Source: Brachybacterium avium (GTDB lineage: Bacteria > Actinomycetota > Actinomycetes > Actinomycetales > Dermabacteraceae). Taken from it: a stretch of DNA of 64,000 nucleotides. The notes under the pieces were generated by a model that was given only the letters and a program-made list of their open reading frames with translations, did no database searches and was not told the origin of the DNA. Where the stretch lies: NCBI RefSeq assembly GCF_002216795.1, contig NZ_CP022316.1, forward strand, positions 2,571,205 to 2,635,204, read 5' to 3'. Both the position numbers and the translations under genes were made by a program. The first letter of the stretch is position 1. Every line of letters begins with the position of its first letter. Positions 56,844 to 64,000 of this stretch are shown piece by piece.

Positions 56844-57758
56844 TCAGTCCAGGTCCGAGTGGCCGGCTCGGCTGAGCCAGTACTGGGTGAACGTGACGAT
56901 CATCAGGATCAGCAGCAGCGCGACCGACAGCGCTGAGGCGTAGCCGAACTCGTACTCGGCGAAGGCGTTCTGGTAGATGTACATCTGGAGCACGCGCGAG
57001 GCGTCGGCCGGACCGCCCTGCGTCGTCACCGAGACGGTGTCGAACACCTGGAACGAGCCGATGATCGTCATGATCAGCACCAGCGCCAGGATCGGACGCA
57101 GCAGTGGCAACGTGATGTGGCGGAACTGCGTGATCTCGCCGGCTCCCTCGGTGCGGGCCGCTTCGTAGAGGTGTCCGGGGATGGATTGCAGGCCCGCGAA
57201 CAGCAGAAGCGCCGTGTAGCCCATGTGCCGCCACACGTTCACCAGGGCGATCGTGGGGATCACCCACGACTCGTCGGCCCAGAAGGAGACGGGGTCGAAG
57301 CCGATCCACTGCAGGAAGATGTTGAAGACGCCGAGCTGGGTGTCCAGGATCCACAGGAACACGATCGCCGCCACCACGTTGGAGACCAGGTACGGGGCCA
57401 GCACCAGCGAACGCAGCATGGTGGACTGGGTCAGACGCTGCATGAGCACGGCGATCACCAGCGCCACCACCGTCTGCACCCCGATGTTGATGGCGACGTA
57501 CAGGATCGTCACGCGCAGTGATGTCCAGAAGATCGGGTCGGACAGCAGCTCCTGGTAGTTGGCCAACCCCACCCACTGGGGCGGGGTCAGCGTCGTGTAC
57601 TCCGTGAAGGAGTAGTAGATGCCCGTCAGCAGCGGCCAGACGAGGAACACCAGCAGGCCGACGGAAGCGGGCGCGATGAAGAGCAGCGCGAGCTTCGTGT
57701 CGTCCTTCCGGCGGCGCCTCACGGGGGCCGACCGCGTCGACGTCGTCGCGGTGGACAT
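56844..57758 (-). CDS. Sugar ABC transporter permease (MalF-like)
   Basis: 304 residues. A basic N-terminus (RRRRKDD), TM1 LALLFIAPASVGLLVFLVWP, then the EAA motif YEAARTEGAGEITQFRHITLPLLRP. First gene of the permease-permease-SBP operon. The ATG at 57758 has GAAGGTAGCT upstream. Probably controlled by the convergent ROK regulator at 53240. Confidence 0.9.
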   Translation of the reverse strand: MSTATTSTRSAPVRRRRKDDTKLALLFIAPASVGLLVFLVWPLLTGIYYSFTEYTTLTPPQWVGLANYQELLSDPIFWTSLRVTILYVAINIGVQTVVALVIAVLMQRLTQSTMLRSLVLAPYLVSNVVAAIVFLWILDTQLGVFNIFLQWIGFDPVSFWADESWVIPTIALVNVWRHMGYTALLLFAGLQSIPGHLYEAARTEGAGEITQFRHITLPLLRPILALVLIMTIIGSFQVFDTVSVTTQGGPADASRVLQMYIYQNAFAEYEFGYASALSVALLLILMIVTFTQYWLSRAGHSDLD

Positions 57759-58047
57759 AGCTACCTTCTTTCGGTGAGGGACGGGCGCGTTGCACGGAAC
57801 CGCTCTGCGCACGGCACCGCGCCTCGTGCGGTGGGAATGGCGCCGACAGAGACCCGACACGGGGACATCAATGGCCTCCAGGACTGTGCGGCACGAGGGT
57901 CGGGATCGTGAGAACCCTCATGTTACTAAAAGTATGAAAATAAATGGTGCTCCGTCAAGTGCCGTCTCGCCAGATGCTCACCCTGCACCGACCGACGGGC
58001 ACCCTCGCTACCCTGACCCTCTACCCGACCAGGCCAGGAGCCCCCGA
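57759..58047. promoter_or_regulatory. Divergent promoter region of the sugar ABC operon and aminotransferase
   Basis: 289 bases. The unusually AT-rich stretch 57920-57950 contains the dyad TACT-AAA-AGTA (57924-57934), a plausible operator for the ROK regulator, with TACTTT on the minus strand as a possible -10. On the plus strand TACCCT (58009-58014) could be the -10 of the aminotransferase gene. Confidence 0.45.
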
Positions 58048-59259
58048 ATGATCTTCACCCAGTCCTCGAAGCTGCGCGACGTGTGCTACGAGATCCGAGG
58101 GCCGGTGCCCGCGGAGGCCGCCCGGATGGAGGCCGAGGGCCACAAGATCATCAAGCTCAACATCGGCAACCCGGCACCGTTCGGCTTCGAAGCGCCCGAC
58201 GAGCTCCTGGTCGACATGATCCGTACCCTGCCCACGGCACAGGGCTACTCGGACTCCAGGGGCATCGTCTCCGCGCGCAGGGCGGTCGCGCAGTACTACC
58301 AGACCAAGGGAATGCCGGGGATGGAGCTCGACGACATCTACCTCGGCAACGGCGTCTCGGAGCTGATCCAGATGGTCTGCCAGGCGCTCGTGGACGACGG
58401 GGACGAGGTGCTCGTCCCCGCACCCGACTACCCGCTGTGGACCGCTTCGGTGGCGCTCGCCGGCGGGCGCGCGGTGCACTACCGCTGCGACGAGGAGGAG
58501 CAGTGGTGGCCCGACGTCTCCGACATCGCGGACAAGGTCACCGAGCGGACCAAGGCGATCGTGGTGATCAACCCCAACAACCCCACCGGGGCGGTGTACC
58601 CCGAGCACGTGCTGCGGGAGATCGTCGAGGTCGCCCGGAAGCACGGGCTGATGATCCTGGCCGACGAGATCTACGACAAGATCCTCTACGACGACGCGGT
58701 CCACACCCACATCGCCAAGCTCGCTCCTGACCTGCTGACCATCACCTTCAACGGCCTGTCCAAGGCCTATCGGGTGGCTGGTTTCCGGGCCGGATGGATG
58801 GCGCTGTACGGACCCCAGGATCATGCGACGAACTTCATCGAGGGGTTGGACGTGCTCTCGAACATGCGCCTGTGCCCCAACGTCCCGGCCCAGCATGTGA
58901 TCGCCACGGCGCTCGGCGGCCACCAGAGCGTGCAGGAGCTGCTGCTGCCCGGCGGGCGGCTGCGTGAGCAGCGTGACGTCGCCTTCGAAGGGCTCAGCGC
59001 GATCGACGGGGTCAGCGTGGTCAAGGCGAGCGGCGCGCTGTACATGTTCCCGAAGATCGATCGCGAGATGTATCGGATCGAGGACGATGAGCAGTTCGCC
59101 TATGACCTGCTGCGCTCGAAGAAGCTGCTGGTCAACCACGGTACGGGGTTCAACTATCCGGCCCCTGACCACCTGCGCCTGGTCACCCTGCCGTCGACCG
59201 ACCTGCTCACCGACGCCATGGACCGCATCGCCGACCACCTCGCGTCGATCCGCCGCTGA
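58048..59259 (+). CDS. PLP-dependent aminotransferase, AlaA type
   Basis: 403 residues, fold-type I aminotransferase. The N-terminus SSKLRDVCYEIRGPV and the segments HKIIKLNIGNPAPFGF and GYSDSRGIVSARRAVAQYY are those of AlaA-like glutamate-pyruvate aminotransferases. PLP lysine is in FNGLSKAYRVAGFRAGW, with INPNNPTG and LADEIYDKI upstream. It interconverts pyruvate and alanine with glutamate. The ATG at 58048 has AGGAG upstream. Confidence 0.93.
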   Translation: MIFTQSSKLRDVCYEIRGPVPAEAARMEAEGHKIIKLNIGNPAPFGFEAPDELLVDMIRTLPTAQGYSDSRGIVSARRAVAQYYQTKGMPGMELDDIYLGNGVSELIQMVCQALVDDGDEVLVPAPDYPLWTASVALAGGRAVHYRCDEEEQWWPDVSDIADKVTERTKAIVVINPNNPTGAVYPEHVLREIVEVARKHGLMILADEIYDKILYDDAVHTHIAKLAPDLLTITFNGLSKAYRVAGFRAGWMALYGPQDHATNFIEGLDVLSNMRLCPNVPAQHVIATALGGHQSVQELLLPGGRLREQRDVAFEGLSAIDGVSVVKASGALYMFPKIDREMYRIEDDEQFAYDLLRSKKLLVNHGTGFNYPAPDHLRLVTLPSTDLLTDAMDRIADHLASIRR

Positions 59260-59619
59260 GCGGTGCGCGGGAGAGCGGCCTGCGCAGACGTGCCCAGCCC
59301 TCCCGCGCCCGGCGGAGCCGCTGTTCGACCGGCTCTGCTCGGCGCCGCTCGGCGCCGGCATCGCCACGCAGCTCGAGTGCTTCCATTCCGCCTGTTTCCC
59401 CCACCAGCGGGGGAGATCGAGGGAATGGGCAGGCGTGCCGCTGACTCGGCCACTCCTGCGCTCCCCGGCCCGGCTGCGTGCGTTCCTGCGTGCGCGCGAC
59501 GCCCGGGTGATCCGTGGCAGCAGCCGGCCGCCCCGGGTCCGGTCCTCCCCAGCAGCGCGCTGTCCACATCAAAGGGCCGATAGCCGTGCGGGGTGGCTGG
59601 TGGGGCCTACCGTCCCCGT
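59260..59619. other. Intergenic region without recognised feature
   Basis: 360 bases. Small GC-rich dyads such as GGCGCC at 59340-59353 are present, but I see no gene, tRNA or convincing terminator. TACCGT at 59608-59613 is the -10 box of the following gene. Confidence 0.4.
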
Positions 59620-60564
59620 ATGGGCGACAGAGCATGGAACGAGAACAGGGTTCCCGGCAGCGCCGGCAGGAGCCGCGTCTCGGTGCCACCGAAGCGAGTC
59701 TTCACCCGCCAGGGATTGCGCCGGATGGGGGTGAGCGAACGACGGATCTCGTCGGGGGAGTTCCTGCGGGTCCTTCCGGGCTGCTATACCCGTCGGGACG
59801 CTCCGGCTGACCTCCGGGCCGTCGCGCGGACCGCTCACCGCCGCGTCGTCCCCGACTCGGTGCTCTGCCACGTCACCGCGGCGGAGCTGCTCGGCCTGCC
59901 GCTGCCCCACCAACACTCCTGGAGCGGCGGTGCCGCGGTCCACGTGCGGGTCGAGCCGAAGGCCAAACGCCGTTCAGCGAAGAGGCTGGTCGTCCATGTC
60001 CGCACGGGTCGGCCTCAGATCCGGCACGACGGCCTCGTGCTCGACTGGCCGGTCGATGTGCTGCTCGACCTGGCAGCTCTGCTGTCGCACGATGAGCTCG
60101 TCGCCTGCGTCGATGCTCTGGGCTCACGAATGCGCGATCGGCTGCGGCTTCCGGTCGAGACGATCCGCATCGAAGCGCAGTCCCTGCGGGGGCCGGGAGT
60201 CCGTGCCCTCCGGGCCGCGGCCGCAGAGGCTCGTGACTGGGTGGACTCCCCGCAGGAGACCAGGACCCGTCTGATGCTGCGGCGCGCCGGGTACGCGGAG
60301 CCGATGACGAATCACCGTGTCTGGGACGGAGTGAAGCGCAAGGCGTACTACCTGGACCTCTCCTATCCGGAGCGCAGGATCGCGATCGAGTACGACGGCA
60401 AGCACCACTTCACGCCGGAGCAGGCCCGAAAGGATCACGGCAAGGATGCGACGCTGCACCGCGGCGGATGGACGGTGCTCCGGATCCTCGCCGAGGATCT
60501 CGAGGACCCGGCATCGTTCTTCGCACTGCTCGACGAAGCTCTGGGAAACGCGGGATCGAGCTGA
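59620..60564 (+). CDS. AbiEi-like N-terminus with C-terminal DUF559 (Vsr-like) domain
   Basis: 314 residues. An N-terminal HTH-like segment (VFTRQGLRRMGVSERRISSGEFLRVLPGCYTRRD) resembles the winged helix of AbiEi-type antitoxins. The middle is basic. The C-terminal ~100 residues are DUF559-like, with the PD-(D/E)XK-type core YLDLSYPERRIAIEYDGKHHF and then the GGWTVLRILAEDL strand, related to very-short-patch endonucleases. Common as lone genes in actinobacteria; function unproven. Leaderless start: TACCGT (59608-59613), six bases, ATG. Confidence 0.8.
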   Translation: MGDRAWNENRVPGSAGRSRVSVPPKRVFTRQGLRRMGVSERRISSGEFLRVLPGCYTRRDAPADLRAVARTAHRRVVPDSVLCHVTAAELLGLPLPHQHSWSGGAAVHVRVEPKAKRRSAKRLVVHVRTGRPQIRHDGLVLDWPVDVLLDLAALLSHDELVACVDALGSRMRDRLRLPVETIRIEAQSLRGPGVRALRAAAAEARDWVDSPQETRTRLMLRRAGYAEPMTNHRVWDGVKRKAYYLDLSYPERRIAIEYDGKHHFTPEQARKDHGKDATLHRGGWTVLRILAEDLEDPASFFALLDEALGNAGSS

Positions 60565-60662
60565 GAACCGCGACGCGCTCGGTGGCGCTCGGAAAGACGG
60601 CCGCCCGGCGTGCGCGAGCGGCGCGTGCCGGGCGGTGCACACAGGGTGGCGCGCACGGCCGA

Positions 60663-60700
60663 TCCCCCGATCTCGTTCACTGGTGAGCGAGATCGGGGGA
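60663..60700. terminator. Bidirectional hairpin resembling that at 14006
   Basis: TCCCCCGATCTCG (60663-60675) pairs with CGAGATCGGGGGA (60688-60700) around loop TTCACTGGTGAG. It lies between convergent genes. Compared with 14006-14053 the stem has a compensatory change (ATAT to ATCT/AGAT) and the loop differs by one base. Confidence 0.75.
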
Positions 60701-60818
60701 GCGGGCGAACAGCTGCGGCGTGGCCCGGTCGGTGGCCCGGTCGGCGGGGCGAGCGGCCCGGTCGGCGGAGCGGGCGGCCCGAGCTGCGGCCGGCCCGGGC
60801 AGCGCCGGGCGCGGCGGA

Positions 60819-62285
60819 TCAGGCGTGGGAGGGCTGGTTCACCGCGTCCCGGGAGACGCGCACCATCTCCTCGCGCTCGACGACCTTGACGCGGGCACGG
60901 GGCTCCCCGTCGGCATCCACCGCGGAGGCGCCGAGGCTCTTCTCGTGCTCGTCCAGCGCGGCCCAGCCCTCCCAGGTCGTGTACTGGACGCCGCGGTCCT
61001 CGAGCAGGTGCAGGATCGCCTCGTCCTCCCGCTCGGGAGCGGGGGTGAGGGCCCCGGACTCGATGTCCTCGACCAGGCTGGCGATGGTCTCGAGGGCGTC
61101 GGACTTGGTCGCGCCGATCAGGCCCACGGGGCCGCGCTTGATCCAGCCGTTGGCGTAGACGCCGGGGATCACGGCGCCGTCGGCCCCGGTGACGCGGCCG
61201 GCCTCATTGGTGATCACGCCGCGACGTGCGTCGTAGGGGATGCCCGGCAGCTCCGAGCCGTGGTAGCCGACGGCACGGTAGACGGCGCCGAGGTCGTAGT
61301 CGACCATCTCGCCGGTGCCCTCGACGTTGCCCTCGGCATCCAGGCGGGTGCGCTCGAAACGCATCCCGGTGACGGCTCCGTCCTCGCCGAGCACCTCGAC
61401 GGGACGGTGCCAGAAATGCAGGTGGAGGCGCCGGCGCACGGGATTGCCCTCGCGGTCCGTCGGCTCCTCGCCGGCGGCCTCGCGGCGCTGCTGCTCCTCG
61501 AGCCAGCCCATGAAGATCTTCACGACCTGATCGGTGCGCTTATCGGCCCTGATGGCCTCCCACTCCGCCTCGGTGATCTGCTCCAGATCGCGCGGGTCCG
61601 TCACGACCTGCAGACCCTGGGGATGAGCGAGCTCGCGGGCCTCGAGCGGGGAGAACTTGGTCTGGGCCGGGCCGCGGCGGCCGAAGATGTGCACATCGGT
61701 GGTCGCGGCGGCCTGCAGGCCTGCATACACATTGGCGGGGATCTCGGTGCGCAGCAGCTCCTCGGCACTCTTGGACAGCACCCGTGCCACGTCGAGCGCC
61801 ACGTTTCCGTTGCCGATCACCGCGACCTTCTCGGCGTCCAGCTCCCAGGTGCGGGGGTAGTCCGGATTGCCGTCGTACCAGGCCACGAAGTCGGCGGCAC
61901 CGTGGGAGCCGGCGAGCTCGACGCCGGGGATGTCGAGGCCGGCATCCTTGAGGGCGCCGGTGGCGAAGACGACCGCATCGTAGTGGCGGCGCAGGTCCTC
62001 GATCGTGAGGTCGGTGCCGAACTCGACATCGCCCAGGAAGCGGATGTCACCGCGGCCCAGGATGCGATGCAGCGCGGTGATGATCCCCTTGATCCGCGGA
62101 TGGTCGGGGGCGACGCCGTAGCGGATCAGGCCGAAGGGTGCCGGGAGGCGGTCGAACAGGTCGATGGAGACCTCGAGCTCCCCGTTCTTGACCTGCTTGT
62201 TCTTCAGCATCGTCTCGGCGGCGTACACGCCGGCGGGGCCGGAGCCGATCACGGCCAGACGGAAGGGCTGCTGGGAGAAGGACAT
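60819..62285 (-). CDS. fprA: Ferredoxin/NADP+ reductase, FprA-like
   Basis: 488 residues. FAD motif VIGSGPAGVYAAETML at the N-terminus and the adrenodoxin-reductase-type segment LPAPFGLIRYGVAPDHP. The NADP motif is VIGNGNVALDVARVL, followed by FGRRGPAQTKFSPLEARELA. It matches mycobacterial FprA, which passes electrons from NADPH to ferredoxin for P450 and other reactions. The ATG at 62285 follows GAGGTGAG. It converges on the DUF559-like gene. Confidence 0.93.
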   Translation of the reverse strand: MSFSQQPFRLAVIGSGPAGVYAAETMLKNKQVKNGELEVSIDLFDRLPAPFGLIRYGVAPDHPRIKGIITALHRILGRGDIRFLGDVEFGTDLTIEDLRRHYDAVVFATGALKDAGLDIPGVELAGSHGAADFVAWYDGNPDYPRTWELDAEKVAVIGNGNVALDVARVLSKSAEELLRTEIPANVYAGLQAAATTDVHIFGRRGPAQTKFSPLEARELAHPQGLQVVTDPRDLEQITEAEWEAIRADKRTDQVVKIFMGWLEEQQRREAAGEEPTDREGNPVRRRLHLHFWHRPVEVLGEDGAVTGMRFERTRLDAEGNVEGTGEMVDYDLGAVYRAVGYHGSELPGIPYDARRGVITNEAGRVTGADGAVIPGVYANGWIKRGPVGLIGATKSDALETIASLVEDIESGALTPAPEREDEAILHLLEDRGVQYTTWEGWAALDEHEKSLGASAVDADGEPRARVKVVEREEMVRVSRDAVNQPSHA

Positions 62286-62475
62286 CTCACCTCGGTCTCG
62301 TGGCGCATCGCGTCGCGCCGGGTCGGATGCGGTGCGGGCGGCTGCGGTCCACGCGCCGCGCTTCGCGCCGTACAGATTTCCGCACCACTCTATACGCGAA
62401 ATTCGATGCAGCCCCGGCCACTGTGAGCTGGCCGACGTGCTGCAGCGGTGCGGACGGGTGGGGCCGGTGCGGTGC

Positions 62476-63507
62476 TCACTCCGGGCTGCTGCCGGCCGGC
62501 GGCTCGGGCACCACGCCGACGGCGACGTCCAGGGTGCTGGTCGCCCCGGGCGGGCCGACGACGATCCCCTTCAGCGGGGGCACGTCCGCGTAGTCCCGTC
62601 CCCAGGCGGTGGTCACGAAGCGCTGGTCCACGAAGGTGCGGTTGGTGGGGTCGATGTCCACCCAGCCGGTGCCCGGGACCAGCACGCTCAGCCAGGCATG
62701 GGAGGCGGCCGAGCCGATCATCTCCCCGACCGGGGCGGTGCCCAGTGCGCCCTCGGCCGACGGGGCGGTGCGCAGGTAACCGGAGACGTACCGGGCCGCG
62801 AGCCCGGCGGCGCGCACCGCGGCCACGCCCACGTGCGAGAAGTCCTGGCAGACCCCGTGCCGGGCGGCGAGCACCTCTTCGAGGGTCGAGGAGGCGGTGG
62901 TCGCGGCGGAGTCGTAGGTGAAGTCGGTGTGGATCAGGGCGGTGAGATCGGCCAGGCACTCACCGATCGCGCGACCGGGCGTGAACACCTCGGTGGAGAT
63001 CTCCCGTGCCGCGGTGCCGGTCGGGATCCGCGGCGAGGGATGGATGAAGTCCAGGCTCGCCTCCGGCAGCAGCGCCCCCCAGTGCTCGGGCAGGCACTGC
63101 TCCCAGGGCCGGGACATGGGCTCGATCGGGTAGCGGCGTTCGGCGACCGTGACCCGCGCATGGGAGTGGACGTCCAGCTGCGTGTGGGGGGCGTCGACCA
63201 GCAGATAGGTCGAGGAGTTCCCGTAGAAGTCGGTGTGCGCGGTGAGCCGGGCGGGGACCGGGTCGACGACCACCTCGTGCGAGAGCACTCGCTGATGGGG
63301 AGTGGCGCGCGGCTCGATGTGCGCGCGGCCGTAGTTGCGCGAGACCGGCTTGGCGTAGTGGTAGGAGGTGAGGTGGTGGACGCGGTAGTGGAGCGGCTCG
63401 GCCGCGGTCTCCTCCTCCTCCCGCAGTGGCAGCAGTGGGCGGCGGCGCGGCGAGTCCGCCGGGCGCGCGTCCGCGGCGGTGTCGACGGCGTGCTCGTTCT
63501 CAGACAT
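62476..63507 (-). CDS. Transglutaminase-like cysteine peptidase domain protein
   Basis: 343 residues. The N-terminal beta-rich domain (RVHHLTSYHYAKPVSRNYGRAHIEPR) is followed by the transglutaminase core with the catalytic triad Cys (HGVCQDFSHV), His (SHAWLSVLV) and Asp (DIDPTNRTF). No signal peptide, so cytoplasmic. This type is regularly encoded beside alpha-E and circularly permuted ATP-grasp proteins, as here, in a conserved peptide-modifying cluster of unknown product. The ATG at 63507 overlaps the end of the alpha-E gene by eight bases. Confidence 0.88.
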   Translation of the reverse strand: MSENEHAVDTAADARPADSPRRRPLLPLREEEETAAEPLHYRVHHLTSYHYAKPVSRNYGRAHIEPRATPHQRVLSHEVVVDPVPARLTAHTDFYGNSSTYLLVDAPHTQLDVHSHARVTVAERRYPIEPMSRPWEQCLPEHWGALLPEASLDFIHPSPRIPTGTAAREISTEVFTPGRAIGECLADLTALIHTDFTYDSAATTASSTLEEVLAARHGVCQDFSHVGVAAVRAAGLAARYVSGYLRTAPSAEGALGTAPVGEMIGSAASHAWLSVLVPGTGWVDIDPTNRTFVDQRFVTTAWGRDYADVPPLKGIVVGPPGATSTLDVAVGVVPEPPAGSSPE

Positions 63508-64000
63508 CGTCGATCCCCCATCTCGAGGTGGATTCCGAAGGGTGGAAGAAACGGTTCTCGAGCGCGGTGGCGAGCTCTCGCAGGGTGTCCATCGCGGCGT
63601 CGGCCTCCTCCAGCAGTGCGGTCGGTGCGCCATCGGCCGCCTCCCCGCCCAGCGGGCGCAGCAGCTCTCGTGCCTCCCAGCCGCCGATGCGGGAGCGCAG
63701 CGCGATCAGGGGTGAGCGCAGCTCCGGTGAGGGCGCCACATCCGGCAACCGGTCCAGCGCCAGTCCCAGCCGCTCCAGCTGGAAGGCGATCGAGCGCGGC
63801 AGGGTGGTGTCGGTCAGCAGCAGCTCCAGCAGCAGCTCCGGTTGGATCGCGGCGTGATAGGCGCGACGGTACGAAGCGCCGCTCTCCGTGACCAGCGCGA
63901 GCGCCCCGGCGATCGTGGCCTCGGCCGTCCGGGTGCGCCGGTGGCCGAGGGTCGCCCGGAGCAGGGCCAGCAGGCCCATGGTCCGCTCGATCTTGCGCCC
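63500..64000 (-). CDS. C-terminal part of an alpha-E domain protein (truncated by window edge)
   Basis: The frame continues through the right edge; 166 codons are visible. All-helical, with IERTMGLLALLRATLGH and GASYRRAYHAAIQPELLLELLLTD followed by PRSIAFQLERL, the alpha-E (A_alpha_E) signature. The upstream start is not in the window. It overlaps the transglutaminase-like gene by eight bases and probably belongs to the same operon; an ATP-grasp partner would be expected further right. Confidence 0.85.
   Translation of the reverse strand, partial: GRKIERTMGLLALLRATLGHRRTRTAEATIAGALALVTESGASYRRAYHAAIQPELLLELLLTDTTLPRSIAFQLERLGLALDRLPDVAPSPELRSPLIALRSRIGGWEARELLRPLGGEAADGAPTALLEEADAAMDTLRELATALENRFFHPSESTSRWGIDDV

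Overview
The window is high-GC actinobacterial chromosome, gene-dense on both strands. Ku plus a POL-PE-ligase LigD, ROK/LacI/GntR regulators, an FprA-type reductase, several apparently leaderless genes and the overall protein style point to Micrococcales; a Brachybacterium-like (Dermabacteraceae) host is my inference.

Layout. 0-8 kb: two tandem universal stress proteins, a lipid/diacylglycerol kinase divergent from serS, a HAD phosphatase, two quinone-oxidoreductase-type dehydrogenases. 8-11 kb: a YtrA-type GntR/ABC operon with a perfect operator, then tRNA-Ser(UGA) followed by a collapsed IS481-type element bounded by a 16-bp duplication of the tRNA 3' end. 11-18 kb: a PTS block with EI facing HPr, mannitol-1-phosphate dehydrogenase and mannitol EIICBA. 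18-24 kb: DedA-like, monooxygenase and SDR genes, the NHEJ pair ku/ligD, and a cold-shock gene. 24-33 kb: M50-like, LMF-like and YdcF-like membrane proteins, uxaE with a LacI regulator, an HhH-DUF1801 fusion, a K+ channel, a peroxiredoxin and tRNA-Ser(GCU). 33-41 kb: a GntR/FCD regulator divergent from an ectoine-type ABC operon (ehuBCDA), then ppc. 41-50 kb: GNATs, an App1-like phosphatase, LMW-PTP, a secreted acidic repeat protein, pgm, and a DUF47-Pit phosphate operon. 50.4-51.7 kb: an intact IS110-family element. 51.7-64 kb: a PH-domain protein, a ROK regulator facing a sugar ABC operon, an alanine-type aminotransferase, a DUF559 protein, fprA, a transglutaminase-like protein and the end of an alpha-E protein.

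The main result is the non-coding left end of the IS110 element. It folds by eye into a 5' stem-loop plus two internal-loop hairpins, the architecture of an IS110 bridge RNA. The two sides of the first loop match the two chromosomal flanks of this very insertion (9 nt identical to the left flank, 10 nt complementary to the right), and the second loop matches the element's own ends. All four guides converge on a GG core. Removing the element restores a ribosome binding site in front of the downstream gene.

A second pattern is that seven reading-frame breaks (mtlD, ligD twice, pit, dedA and two others) each sit at a run of 4-5 G or C and each need exactly one extra base. This looks like systematic homopolymer under-calling rather than gene decay, so these genes should be treated as probably intact.
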